Source: Sphaerimonospora sp050942215 (lineage in GTDB: Bacteria; Actinomycetota; Actinomycetes; Streptosporangiales; Streptosporangiaceae). From it: a DNA stretch of 64,000 bases. The stretch's first letter is position 1, and each line of letters opens with the position of its first letter. Position numbers and translations under genes: made by a program. This document shows, one piece after another, positions 50,857 through 59,195 of the stretch. The notes beneath the pieces were generated by a model. It made no database searches, had not been told where the DNA came from, and worked only from the letters and a program-made list of their open reading frames with translations. Where the stretch lies: NCBI RefSeq assembly GCF_050942215.1, contig NZ_CP192056.1, forward strand, positions 2,294,001 to 2,358,000, in the 5' to 3' direction.

Positions 50857-51909
50857 TTAACGGGCTATGGCGAACACCGCGGCGGCGACCACGGCGGCGA
50901 ACAAAGGCGTCACCAACCACGCGATCAAGAAGTCACGCAGGGTTTTGCCACTGAGCCGGCTCAGATTAGGTCCCGCTGACCCGGCGATCGCACCTGTGGA
51001 GACGTGGGTGGTGGACATGGGCAGTCCATAGCTCGCGCCCATGCCGACCAGAACCGCGGTGGTGAGGTTGGCGAGAAAGCCTTCCCTGTGGTTCATCTGC
51101 ACCACGCCCTGGCCAAGCCGCTCGGCCACCCGCATGCCACCCAGCAGGGAACCGACAGCCATGGAGATCGCGACGACCAGCATGATCTGCCATGGCGTCA
51201 TCCCCGCGGGGACGAGCGCGAAGGCACCGATCGCTACCATTTTCGGAGTGTCATTGAGGCCGCGAGCGAAACCGGTGGCGCCGCTGGTCAGCCAGTGAGC
51301 TATGGTGAGGGCCCGGTGAGGGGCGTGCTTTTCGGCTACTTTGATGCGCTCTGCGGACAGCAGCGCTGATGTGCCCTGGTCAGCAGTCGCCGGAGAAACC
51401 GTTGTGGGACTTGCGTCGGCGCGCGTGGTCCGTACTCGTCCGAAGCAGAGTGCCAGGACCAGGGTGATGGCGTACGCCACGGCAATGCTGATCAGCAGCG
51501 GGGCGACGACTCGTTCCGGGATGGAGTTCCAAGCGACGGAATCGGGGGCGAACAACACGCCGGCGCCCAGGAGGCCGCCGATCAGGGCGTGAGTGGTGGA
51601 GACGGGTAATCGCAGTACGGTCGCCAGACCGACCCAGCCGGCAGCGCCGATGAGGACGGCCACGGCGAAGGAACTGGTCGGCGTCGCCGTGACGACGCCG
51701 GAGGAGAACAGCTGGGTCATTTTTGAAGCGAGGGCAACAGAGCACAGGCATCCGACCAATGTGGTGACGGTTCCCCACAGGATGGCGACTCGGTACTTTG
51801 TCACCCCCGCTCCGGCCAGCGTCGCCACTCCTTTCGGCACATCGTTACTGCCGTTGACCGCGGCCAGCGCTACGATCAGTAGAAAGACCAGGACTGTGGC
51901 TATCGACAT
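50857..51909 (-). CDS. PiT-family inorganic phosphate/arsenate permease
   Basis: A 350-residue membrane protein with two homologous halves. The PiT signatures are ALAAVNGSNDVPKGVATL near the N-terminus and GFARGLNDTPKMVAIG in the second half, plus two copies of LPVSTTHALIGG/GLPMSTTHVSTGA. PiT carriers take up phosphate (and arsenate) with cations. Placed at the end of the minus-strand biosynthetic run, it could import arsenate as precursor or keep phosphate supplied under arsenate stress. ATG 51909. A 186-base gap separates it from the decarboxylase gene. Confidence 0.88.
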   Translation of the reverse strand: MSIATVLVFLLIVALAAVNGSNDVPKGVATLAGAGVTKYRVAILWGTVTTLVGCLCSVALASKMTQLFSSGVVTATPTSSFAVAVLIGAAGWVGLATVLRLPVSTTHALIGGLLGAGVLFAPDSVAWNSIPERVVAPLLISIAVAYAITLVLALCFGRVRTTRADASPTTVSPATADQGTSALLSAERIKVAEKHAPHRALTIAHWLTSGATGFARGLNDTPKMVAIGAFALVPAGMTPWQIMLVVAISMAVGSLLGGMRVAERLGQGVVQMNHREGFLANLTTAVLVGMGASYGLPMSTTHVSTGAIAGSAGPNLSRLSGKTLRDFLIAWLVTPLFAAVVAAAVFAIAR

Positions 51910-52095
51910 GTCGTATCTCCTGTCGGCTGACGAGCCGGATCCATTCAGAGCCGTTACGCGGTTGAACCGTCAGCGCTTTGTCCGTCAGGCGGAGCGGCCT
52001 CGGTATCGGCGTAACGGTTTGGCTTTAGGTGACCTCCGACCGGCCTTGCGACGCCTACTCCTGCCCCGTGAGCGGCAGGCCGGCCAGGGACATGA

Positions 52096-53229
52096 TCATT
52101 CGGGCTGCGGAGCAGCGGTCTGTCCGTCACCTGCGGCGGCCGTGAAGCGAGCCCGCATTGACTCGGGGGGATGGGCGGAGGTCGCACGGGGTGGCATGGG
52201 ACCGCTGCGCGGACGGGTGGATATGACGCACATGTGCGGTCCTGGGGAGGTCAGTGCCGTGGCGATGGCATCGTGAACCTCGGTGAGCGTGCGGCAGTGT
52301 CGGCCGCTTCGGTATCCGGATGCGGTGGCGACCTCCTCTAGTCGGGTGGTGGCCGACGTCGTGGGCTGGCCACCTGTGGACTCGTGTATGCCGTTGTCCA
52401 AGACGATGTGGACGAGATTGGCGGGCCGCTGGGACCCGATGGTGGAAAGGGCGCCCATGTGCATGAGCACGGCGCCGTCCCCGTCCAGGACGACCACGTT
52501 GCGGTCGGGGCGGGCCAACGCGGTCCCCAGCCCGATCGAGCAGGCATGCCCCATTGAGCCTTGCATGTAGAAGTTGTCCGGCCGATCCTCGATGCTGAAG
52601 AGTTCGCGGCCGGTGTAGCCGGTGGTGGCGATGATGAGGGCGGAACCGGCGAGCTTGGAGATCACACGGACTACTTCGGCGCTGTCGAGCCTGTTGTTCT
52701 CCGCGTGAGGCGACGGAGAGGCGACTTTGCCGACGGCGCCTTTTTCGACGAGCACGAAGGGGGCGTCCCCCGCCGCCATCGCCTCAAGGGCGAAGTCGAG
52801 GATGGTCCGGAAGTCCTGCGGGCCATCCTCGGCGCGCAGTATCCGGTGTGGCAGGTCGAGTAGTTGTAGGTATGGCTGTGTGGTCGATCCCATGATGACG
52901 TGCTGGGGTTCGTCGTTGGCGGGATCGGGCCAGCCACGAAGGCTGACGAAGCTCAGTAGCGGGATCCGGTAGGTCATGACCAGAGAGGTCAGGGGGTTGA
53001 TCAGATTGCCCAGACCGGAGTTCTGCAGCATGACATAGGCCCGGCCACCGGCAAGGGCGGCTCCTGCGGCCACGGCGAGAGCTCCGCCCTCGTTGGCAGC
53101 CGGTATGTATCGGCCCGGCATCCGACTCAGCAGCGCGATCGGACCGCCGAAGAACGAACAGGGGACCCCGCTGGCGATGTTGAAGCCCCGCTGCTCCAGT
53201 TCATCGCAGAACAGCTCGGCAGAGATCAT
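52096..53229 (-). CDS. Phosphonopyruvate decarboxylase homologue (proposed arsonopyruvate decarboxylase)
   Basis: A 377-residue thiamine-diphosphate enzyme. N-terminal Pyr domain with the catalytic Glu in AANEGGALAVAAG; C-terminal PP domain with the ThDP/Mg motif DGDGAVLMHMGALSTIG..NLVHIVLDNG and the family HESTGGQPT loop. It closely follows Ppd/Fom2, which converts phosphonopyruvate to phosphonoacetaldehyde. No PEP mutase is encoded nearby, so in this cluster the substrate is more likely 3-arsonopyruvate (inference). The C-terminal 30 residues after IST are an extra tail. AAGGAG precedes ATG 53229. It starts 21 bases after the mutase homologue. Confidence 0.88.
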   Translation of the reverse strand: MISAELFCDELEQRGFNIASGVPCSFFGGPIALLSRMPGRYIPAANEGGALAVAAGAALAGGRAYVMLQNSGLGNLINPLTSLVMTYRIPLLSFVSLRGWPDPANDEPQHVIMGSTTQPYLQLLDLPHRILRAEDGPQDFRTILDFALEAMAAGDAPFVLVEKGAVGKVASPSPHAENNRLDSAEVVRVISKLAGSALIIATTGYTGRELFSIEDRPDNFYMQGSMGHACSIGLGTALARPDRNVVVLDGDGAVLMHMGALSTIGSQRPANLVHIVLDNGIHESTGGQPTTSATTRLEEVATASGYRSGRHCRTLTEVHDAIATALTSPGPHMCVISTRPRSGPMPPRATSAHPPESMRARFTAAAGDGQTAAPQPE

Positions 53230-53250
53230 TCTGTGCTCCTTGGCCCGAGG

Positions 53251-54789
53251 TCATGCAGGTGTGCGAGACAGCACAGGTGCCGACATGGTCACCGGAACCG
53301 GTAGGCCGAGCAGATGCAGGACCGTGGGGCCGATGGAGGCGATCGCCGGCGGGTAGGAGGATGGGATCAGGCGTTCCCTGCCCGCCGGCACTAGTGCGCA
53401 GGGCACCGGATTGCAGGTGTGCCCCCCGTAAGGGACAGGAGAAGTGCCATCCTGCGGAGCAGTGAGCATTTGCTCGGCGTTTCCGTGGTCGCCGACAAGC
53501 AGGACCCAGTGCCTGCTCTTGCGGGCCGCGGCGCAGATGCGGGCCGCGGCGCGGTCCACCGCCACCGTTGCCTCTCGGGTCCCCTCGTAGTCGCCGGTGT
53601 GGCCGACAACGTCCATGTTCGCCAGGTTCGCCACGATTAGACCGACCTCGCGGCGGGCCGCAGCGTCGATAACACTGTCAGCGACGCCCATGACGTTCAT
53701 GCGGGGGTGATACTGGACAGGGCCGTCGGCGACTGAGGGAACCAGCAGGCGCTCCTCGCTGCGCCGCCGACGTGCGTCCCGCCCATTAAGGAAGAACGTA
53801 ACGTGCTCGAACTTCTCCCGTTCGGCAATGCGCACGGAGCGCACGCCCGCTTCATCCAGCGCGTCGGCCAGCCCTCCGGACGCGTCGGGACGGGGGACCA
53901 GCGCTGAGATCTCAGCACGCGTGTCGTACTGACCGAGGCTGATGAGCCGTACCCTCGCGCGGGCGCTGGAGGCCAGGCCGGCGGCGACCATGTCCGCCAG
54001 AGGAGCGGTCCGGTCGCTCCGGAAGTTCATGAAAAGGATCACGTCGCCGTCGCGGACGAAAGTCGCTTCTCCGGAAGCCGACAGGACCGCGGTCGGGGGG
54101 ATGGAGCCGTCGCCGCAGTCTGTGCGGACCGCGGCTTCAGCATCGGGGACGGTGTGTTCGGCCTCGCCGTCGAGGACAAGACGGCAGGCCTTGGCGGTCA
54201 GATGAGTCTTACCGCTTTTGTCCATCGCATAGTCGCGGCCGATCACACTAGCGACGAAGCCGACCCCTATTTCCTTGATCATGGCCGTAAGCCGGGACAT
54301 GTACATCCCGGAGGTACGGTCGGGGACGTCGCGCCCATCAGTGATCGCGTGGATCGCAACCCGATCGAGCCGGTGGTTCCATGCGGCCCGCAGTACTTCC
54401 GGTAGGTGGGCGATGTCGGAGTGGATGCGTCCGTCGGAAGCGAGCCCGACGAGGTGAAGTGTTCCGTCGTCTCTGGCGAGCTGCCGGCAGATCTCTACCA
54501 GGAGAGGATGGGAGCGCAGGGCACCCGACTCGACCTGACGTTCTACGAGCAGGCTGTCGTACTCGATCGGTCGTCCGGCTCCCATCACAAGATGCCCGAT
54601 TTCGGAGTTGCCGACGACTCCTTCGGGCAGGCCGACCGCGCGGCCGGAAGCCGCCAACAGCAGTCCGTGCGGGCCGGAGGTCAGCTTGTCGAGGAATGGG
54701 GAGTCGGCGGCGGCCACGGCGTTACCCGTGGCCGGCGGCGCGTGTCCCCATCCGTCGAGGATGAGCAGAATCCCAGGTGACAACGCCAT
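53251..54789 (-). CDS. Cofactor-independent phosphoglycerate mutase homologue (proposed arsonopyruvate-forming mutase)
   Basis: A 512-residue alkaline-phosphatase-superfamily enzyme with iPGM layout. Metal-binding ILLILDGWG opens the protein; GVVGNSEIGHLVMGAGR carries the phospho-acceptor Ser of the iPGM family; MNFRSDR, NLANMDVVGHTGDYEGT and LVGDHGNAEQM hold the remaining metal ligands. Such homologues next to AroA homologues mark arseno-organic clusters in Streptomyces, where they are proposed to form the As-C bond in place of PEP mutase. Its ATG (54789) overlaps the TGA of aroA (TGATG). A housekeeping glycolytic role is unlikely in this context but not excluded. Confidence 0.85.
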   Translation of the reverse strand: MALSPGILLILDGWGHAPPATGNAVAAADSPFLDKLTSGPHGLLLAASGRAVGLPEGVVGNSEIGHLVMGAGRPIEYDSLLVERQVESGALRSHPLLVEICRQLARDDGTLHLVGLASDGRIHSDIAHLPEVLRAAWNHRLDRVAIHAITDGRDVPDRTSGMYMSRLTAMIKEIGVGFVASVIGRDYAMDKSGKTHLTAKACRLVLDGEAEHTVPDAEAAVRTDCGDGSIPPTAVLSASGEATFVRDGDVILFMNFRSDRTAPLADMVAAGLASSARARVRLISLGQYDTRAEISALVPRPDASGGLADALDEAGVRSVRIAEREKFEHVTFFLNGRDARRRRSEERLLVPSVADGPVQYHPRMNVMGVADSVIDAAARREVGLIVANLANMDVVGHTGDYEGTREATVAVDRAAARICAAARKSRHWVLLVGDHGNAEQMLTAPQDGTSPVPYGGHTCNPVPCALVPAGRERLIPSSYPPAIASIGPTVLHLLGLPVPVTMSAPVLSRTPA

Positions 54790-56105
54790 CACCGGCCCGC
54801 CCGCAGGCCTTCGAACCGCTCCCAGAAGTCGGGGAAGGACTTGGTGACGCATCCCGGGTCGCGGATGACGACTCCCGGGGTACGAAGGCCGGCGATGGCG
54901 AACGCCATGGCGATCCGGTGGTCGTCGTAAGTGTCTATCGCAGCGCCTTGGGGCTCCGTGCCGCCGTGGATCGTCATGGTGTCCTCGGTCGAGTCGACGG
55001 TGACGCCCATCTTGCCGAGCTCGGTCCTGACCGCTGCGATCCGGTCGCACTCCTTGAAACGCAGATTGCCGATGCCGGTGATGTGGGTACGCCCGCGGGC
55101 GTATGCCGCCACGACGGCGAGCGTGGGGACGACGTCCGGCATGTTCGTCATATCGATATCGATTCCGGACAGCGGGCCGCCCTCCAAGCTGATGCCATCG
55201 GCCTCGTCTCGGGAGGTGCACCCCATGTCGGTCAGCGCCTTGACGAGTCCCACATCCCCCTGCGTGGAGTCGAGGCCTATTCCAGGGATGGTGATTCGGC
55301 CGCCGAGGATCGCCGCCGCAGCGAGGAAGTACGACATGCCGGAGGCGTCGGGTTCTACGGTGATCTCTCCACCTGCGTAGCTCTTGCCGCCCGGGACGGA
55401 GAAGGCCGAGTAGCCGCTGCGCTTCACCTCGATCCCGGTCTGACGCATGGCGGTGAGCGTCATGTCGATGTAGGGCTTGGATACGAGGTCTCCAACGATC
55501 TCAAGCTCGATTCCCTCTGCGGTCACCGGACCGGATATGAGCAGGCTGCTGGTGAACTGGCTGCTCACGGTGCCGTTGACACGGGTGGACCCGCCGCGCA
55601 GCGCCGGACCCGAGATCTGGATCGGAGGGGAGCCGTTGCCTTCGAGAGCCCGCGCGTCGACTCCAAGAAGATCGAGGGCGTCCAGGAGGTGGCCCATCGG
55701 CCTCTCGCGCATGCGTGTGTTACCCGTCAGCACCGTCTGCCCCTGGGCGAATGCCGCCATGCTGATGAGCAGGCGTATGGGCGTCCCGGCGTTGCCCATG
55801 TTGATCTCGCTGTCGGGCGCGCGCATGGGTCGGCCGTTCGGGGTCACCGTGATCTGCTTCGAATCGCTGTCCGTGACCACGTCAACGTGGCCGAAGGCAC
55901 GCAGTGCGTTGGCCAGCAGGAGTGTGTCCTGCGAGTGCAGCGCGTTGTGCAGGACCGTCTGCTCATGACAGAGGCCGGCGATCGCCAGAAAGCGGTTCGT
56001 GTAGCTCTTGGAACCGACGATGCTGACGGTTGCGTTGAGGTCCTTCAGAGGCGCGATACCGAACTCGGGGAGGTCGAGGATCGACTTTTGGGAGGCGTCC
56101 TTCAT
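54789..56105 (-). CDS. AroA/EPSP-synthase homologue (proposed arsenoenolpyruvate synthase)
   Basis: A 438-residue enolpyruvyl transferase. PEP- and acceptor-binding motifs of EPSP synthase are kept: GSKSYTNRFLAIAGL, NAGTPIRLL, NTRMRERPMG, VSSQFTSSLLI, TNMPDVVPTLAV, LRFKECDRIAAV and YDDHRIAMAFA. The GTPIRLL variation (normally GTAMRPL/T) lies in the PEP pocket. No other shikimate gene is nearby. The neighbours (mutase, Ppd, HppE, FomA homologues) fit the arseno-organic clusters where an AroA homologue is proposed to join arsenate/arsenite and PEP. It is translationally coupled to the mutase homologue. Confidence 0.88.
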   Translation of the reverse strand: MKDASQKSILDLPEFGIAPLKDLNATVSIVGSKSYTNRFLAIAGLCHEQTVLHNALHSQDTLLLANALRAFGHVDVVTDSDSKQITVTPNGRPMRAPDSEINMGNAGTPIRLLISMAAFAQGQTVLTGNTRMRERPMGHLLDALDLLGVDARALEGNGSPPIQISGPALRGGSTRVNGTVSSQFTSSLLISGPVTAEGIELEIVGDLVSKPYIDMTLTAMRQTGIEVKRSGYSAFSVPGGKSYAGGEITVEPDASGMSYFLAAAAILGGRITIPGIGLDSTQGDVGLVKALTDMGCTSRDEADGISLEGGPLSGIDIDMTNMPDVVPTLAVVAAYARGRTHITGIGNLRFKECDRIAAVRTELGKMGVTVDSTEDTMTIHGGTEPQGAAIDTYDDHRIAMAFAIAGLRTPGVVIRDPGCVTKSFPDFWERFEGLRAGR

Positions 56106-56164
56106 TGGTCAGCCCTTTCCTTTGGCCGTGGCGGATTCGGAGAAAGCCGAGCATTTCGGCAGGG

Positions 56165-56938
56165 TCACAGCTGCCTGTGGATCTTGTGCTGCGCCGCTTG
56201 GGCGCGGGGCCGTAGTACAAGGGAGTCGACGTTCACATGGGATGGTCTGGTGACAGCCCACGCGATGGCGTCGGCGACGTCCTCGGCGACCAGCGGGTAC
56301 TGGACGCCCGCATAGACGTCAGCCGCCCTGTCCGCGTCTCCGCGGTAGCGGTTCAGGGAGAACTCCTCGGTATGCACCATTCCGGGAGCGATCTCAATGA
56401 CTCGGACTGGTTCGCCGCACAGTTCGAGTCGCAGGGTCGCGGCCAGGACGTGTTCGCCGTGTTTAGCGGCGCTGTACCCTCCGCCTCCCTCATAGACGGT
56501 GAACGATGCCGTGGAGGTCACGATCACAACCGTGCCGTCTCCGCTGGCGATGAGCTTGGGCAGGAACGCCTGCGTGAGGTGGAGAGTCCCGATCACGTTC
56601 GTCTCGAACATGGCGCGCCAGTCAGCGGCCAGGGCATGTGCGACAGGTTCTGTGCCTATTGCCCCCCCAGCGTTGTTGACCAGGACGTCACACCGTTGCA
56701 GGTCCTCCGCGAGGGCGGACACGGCAGCCTGGTCGGTAACGTTCAGCGCGTAAGCCTCCGCTGTGCCCCCATCCGCTGTGATCTGTTTGGCGACGCTCTC
56801 GAGCCGCGCGAGGCGCCGGCCGGTGAGTACGACTCGGTAGCCTTCGGCGGCCAGGCGGCGGGCCGTCGCCGCACCGATGCCGCTGCCGGCGCCTGTGATC
56901 AGGGCGGTGCGTGGTCCGCCGACAGGTTCCGGACTCAT
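56165..56938 (-). CDS. Short-chain dehydrogenase/reductase (proposed arsonoacetaldehyde reductase)
   Basis: A 257-residue classical SDR: NAD(P)-binding TGAGSGIG near residue 16, LVNNAGG, and catalytic Ser-Tyr-Lys (TSTASF, YSAAKH). TGRR after strand 2 (Arg-rich) suggests NADPH. In fosfomycin biosynthesis the aldehyde from Ppd is reduced by an iron alcohol dehydrogenase (FomC); that gene is missing here and this SDR is the only reductase in the run, so it may make 2-hydroxyethylarsonate (inference). ATG 56938 overlaps the stop of the 118-residue gene by four bases. Confidence 0.87.
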   Translation of the reverse strand: MSPEPVGGPRTALITGAGSGIGAATARRLAAEGYRVVLTGRRLARLESVAKQITADGGTAEAYALNVTDQAAVSALAEDLQRCDVLVNNAGGAIGTEPVAHALAADWRAMFETNVIGTLHLTQAFLPKLIASGDGTVVIVTSTASFTVYEGGGGYSAAKHGEHVLAATLRLELCGEPVRVIEIAPGMVHTEEFSLNRYRGDADRAADVYAGVQYPLVAEDVADAIAWAVTRPSHVNVDSLVLRPRAQAAQHKIHRQL

Positions 56939-57291
56939 GAGCGGGAGCCGTCATGCTGGCGGCCGGCCGGGTGGAATCGGCCGGGCGCTTCGGCGATGCC
57001 CAGCGGAGTCGCCTGGGATCGCCGGATGTGGGCACCAGAACGTGTACGGAAGTGCGAGAGACGCCCCAGGGCGGCTGCCATCTTCGCCTGGCCGGCAAAC
57101 AGCACTGTGACCGGATCAGGCATGTCTGGTGATGTGGCCGCTCCGCAGTACGCCGGGCCGATGTCGATCCTGGATCCGGTCGTTCCGCAGAGCGGTGCCC
57201 CGGTGAGCATCAGCCGGTCGAAGCGGCAGGGAAAAGGATCTCTGTCCGAGATGGCACGTTGATCGGGGGGGATCGCGGTTACTTGAGTCAT
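56935..57291 (-). CDS. Small uncharacterised protein in the biosynthetic operon
   Basis: A 118-residue protein, not recognised. Codon use is genome-like, an AAGGAAG precedes the ATG, and its TGA overlaps the SDR start (ATGA), which argues that it is real and coupled. Three cysteines occur (FPCRFDRL, PLCGTTG, AYCGAATS), and the C-terminal third is basic. No signal peptide or membrane segment. It could be an accessory or As-binding protein. Confidence 0.55.
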   Translation of the reverse strand: MTQVTAIPPDQRAISDRDPFPCRFDRLMLTGAPLCGTTGSRIDIGPAYCGAATSPDMPDPVTVLFAGQAKMAAALGRLSHFRTRSGAHIRRSQATPLGIAEAPGRFHPAGRQHDGSRS

Positions 57292-57498
57292 CTTCCTTGC
57301 TTCGTTATCGACATGGTCGCCGTGAGGCAGGGGAAGGCGGAGCCTGGACCAGATGGCGAGGCAGCCTGAACGTCTGGCGGGCGCGGCGAAGTCAGGACAG
57401 TCCGTCGCGAATCAGCCCGGGGGCCGATGTCGGCCGCGAAATCAGGGACTCACACTCCAGTGTCCTGGTGGGGGTCCAGGGCACTGGAGGTGTGGTGG

Positions 57499-58092
57499 TC
57501 AGAAGTTGATGGAGATGACTTTGCCCGGTCCGGAGCCCTTGGTGGTGGTCAGGGTGTGGGGGACGTTGGGGGCGATGTAGAAGCTGCTTCCCTGGGGGAG
57601 GGTGACTTCCTTGGGGTTGTCGGGGTCGCCCCACTTGAGGTGGATGTCGCCTTCCATGCAGTAGATGACTTCGTGGGCGTCGTGGCCGGCGTTGAAGGCG
57701 GCCTTGTCGGGGTCGTCGACGTTGACCTCGAGCAGGAGGGGGACGAGTTTGGGCACGGTGCGGGTGCGTACGAGGCAGTTGTAGGTGTAGTAGTTGGTGC
57801 CGGCTCGCATGCCTTCGATGACGGGGTTGTCGCCGGGCAGCTGGTAGCGGACGCCTTCGTCGAGGTCGCTGATGAACTCGGGGGTGAGTTCGGCGATGGA
57901 GGTTCCGAGCAGGCCGGCGATGGAGGTCAGGGTGCCGAGGGTGAGGTCCTTCTTGTCGTCTTCCAGGGCGGCGATGTCGTCGACCGTCATTCCCAGGGCG
58001 CGGGCGAAGGCGTGGCGGTCCATCTTGATGTGTTCTCTGCGGGCCCTGATCTTCTGGCCGTAGGTCGCTTCGAGGGCGGGTGCGGCGGTCAT
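57499..58092 (-). CDS. HppE-like non-haem iron epoxidase (fosfomycin epoxidase family)
   Basis: A 197-residue protein: HTH-like helical domain (1-75) plus cupin, one residue shorter than Streptomyces wedmorensis HppE (Fom4). The iron triad H137, E141 and H179 (NAGHDAHE, VPHT) and phosphonate-contacting K23, R96, Y104 and N134 are all present at the HppE positions minus one or equal. YYTYNCLVRT, HLKWGDPDNPKE and the C-terminal TTKG..KVISINF also match. HppE closes 2-hydroxypropylphosphonate to fosfomycin. Here it is between AroA/iPGM homologues and a FomA homologue, with no Fom3, suggesting oxidation or epoxidation of a hydroxyalkyl arsonate. ATG 58092 has AAGGAG upstream. It is not a plain XRE-cupin regulator. 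Confidence 0.9.
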   Translation of the reverse strand: MTAAPALEATYGQKIRARREHIKMDRHAFARALGMTVDDIAALEDDKKDLTLGTLTSIAGLLGTSIAELTPEFISDLDEGVRYQLPGDNPVIEGMRAGTNYYTYNCLVRTRTVPKLVPLLLEVNVDDPDKAAFNAGHDAHEVIYCMEGDIHLKWGDPDNPKEVTLPQGSSFYIAPNVPHTLTTTKGSGPGKVISINF

Positions 58093-58168
58093 TTGTTTCT
58101 CCTTCGTGTTGTGGGAGCGGTTGCCGATTTCTGGATTGCTTACTGGTGTGGTTTCTCGGGCGGTGTTG

Positions 58169-59089
58169 CTACTGCCTTCTTTCCCCGTGCCCGGTTTCAC
58201 GTGTTTCTGTCTGCGGGGGTGCGATCCGGGTGTAGCGGATGTCGTCGGGCCACTGGTGGTGGGGAGAAAATAGATATCGGCTGTGTGCGTGGTGGGTGGA
58301 TCCCTTTAGGATGAAGCATTCCGCGCCTGATGAGGCGCAGGTGATGAGTGCGTCGATTTTGGTTCTGAATCCGCCGGTTGTGTCCCATTCGCTGTTGGTC
58401 CAGAGCGCGTTGTAGGCCTTCTCTGGCTGGAATGGGTCGACGTATTTGAGTGTTTGTTCGCCGTTCGGTCCGTCGAGGAGGATTCCCGGGACGTCGGTGA
58501 AGCTGACGATGCGCAGGGGTAGTCCCAGGGCGTGGACGAGGAATTCTGGGACGCGGTCGCTGGAAAGTCCGTGTAGGGCTCCGTCGTTCGCCAGGACGCT
58601 GTCCCCGGACAGGACGGGGAGCACACCGTGGTTGAGGGCGTGGCGGATGGTGTCTGCGGTGACGGAGAAGGTTCCATCCTGGTTCAGCGAGGCCATGGCA
58701 CCGAGCTGGAGGGGGAGTGCCCGGACTCCTTGGCCTATCAGTGCCTGGGTCCATGCCCATCGGACCTGTGCGAGTGCTTCGGTCAGGGGGAGGCAGGCGA
58801 AGGGGTCGGTTTCGTCGAGTCCGCGGAGGGCTGCGTGTCCGAGGGCGCCGCCTCCGGTGATGAAGACGATGTGTCCGGGGTTTTTTCTGTGCAGGTCTGC
58901 AATCAGGTGTGCGTATTCAGCTATGGCTGCTGTGTCCAGGCTGCCCTCGATGCTCTTGTCGGAGAACAGGCTTCCGCCGATTTTGATGGCGAGCATCTGT
59001 CGGGGTGTGGTCTCGACGGGTTTTGTTGGCGGGTAACGTTTTTTCTTTTCCGTGACGGTCGAGCCACTGGTCAACGTTCTGCCTTCCAT
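58169..59089 (-). CDS. FomA-like amino-acid-kinase-fold kinase (fosfomycin kinase homologue)
   Basis: 275-306 residues depending on start. From M32 the sequence follows FomA: LAIKIGGSLFSDK (two ATP-contacting Lys), ITGGGALGHAALRG (substrate His), PVLSGDSVL, LSSDRVPEFL, SFTDVPGIL, WTNSEWDTTGGFRTKIDAL (Thr and Lys of the active site), GAECFILKG. FomA phosphorylates fosfomycin for self-resistance in producers. In this cluster it may protect against, or process, the arsonate product. ATG 58996 fits FomA length (266); ATG 59089 adds 31 basic residues, and neither has a good Shine-Dalgarno. It is probably the first gene of the operon. Confidence 0.87.
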   Translation of the reverse strand: MEGRTLTSGSTVTEKKKRYPPTKPVETTPRQMLAIKIGGSLFSDKSIEGSLDTAAIAEYAHLIADLHRKNPGHIVFITGGGALGHAALRGLDETDPFACLPLTEALAQVRWAWTQALIGQGVRALPLQLGAMASLNQDGTFSVTADTIRHALNHGVLPVLSGDSVLANDGALHGLSSDRVPEFLVHALGLPLRIVSFTDVPGILLDGPNGEQTLKYVDPFQPEKAYNALWTNSEWDTTGGFRTKIDALITCASSGAECFILKGSTHHAHSRYLFSPHHQWPDDIRYTRIAPPQTETRETGHGERRQ

Positions 59090-59166
59090 GGTCCGAGGGG
59101 GTCACCGGTGCCGTCTAACTGGTGCGCGGATCGGCCATGCGGGAATCGCTTCCCTATTTATTGTTG

Positions 59167-59195
59167 ATCTTAGCTTTGTCCCTCTCGCATGCTAA
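59167..59195 (-). promoter_or_regulatory. Putative promoter of the biosynthetic operon
   Basis: On the minus strand: TTAGCA (59195-59190), a 17-base spacer, TAAGAT (59172-59167), in an AT-rich divergent region, about 80 bases before ATG 59089. A TTGACA also occurs further upstream without a good -10. Confidence 0.5.

Noticed and set aside
57499..58092. Ordinary XRE-family cupin transcription regulator
   Set aside because: Length, iron triad and phosphonate-binding residues match HppE position for position, and it sits among phosphonate/arsonate-type enzymes.
50857..59089. A standard fosfomycin cluster
   Set aside because: PEP mutase (Fom1), the radical SAM methylase (Fom3), FomB and the iron alcohol dehydrogenase are absent; AroA and iPGM homologues and arsenic genes take their place.
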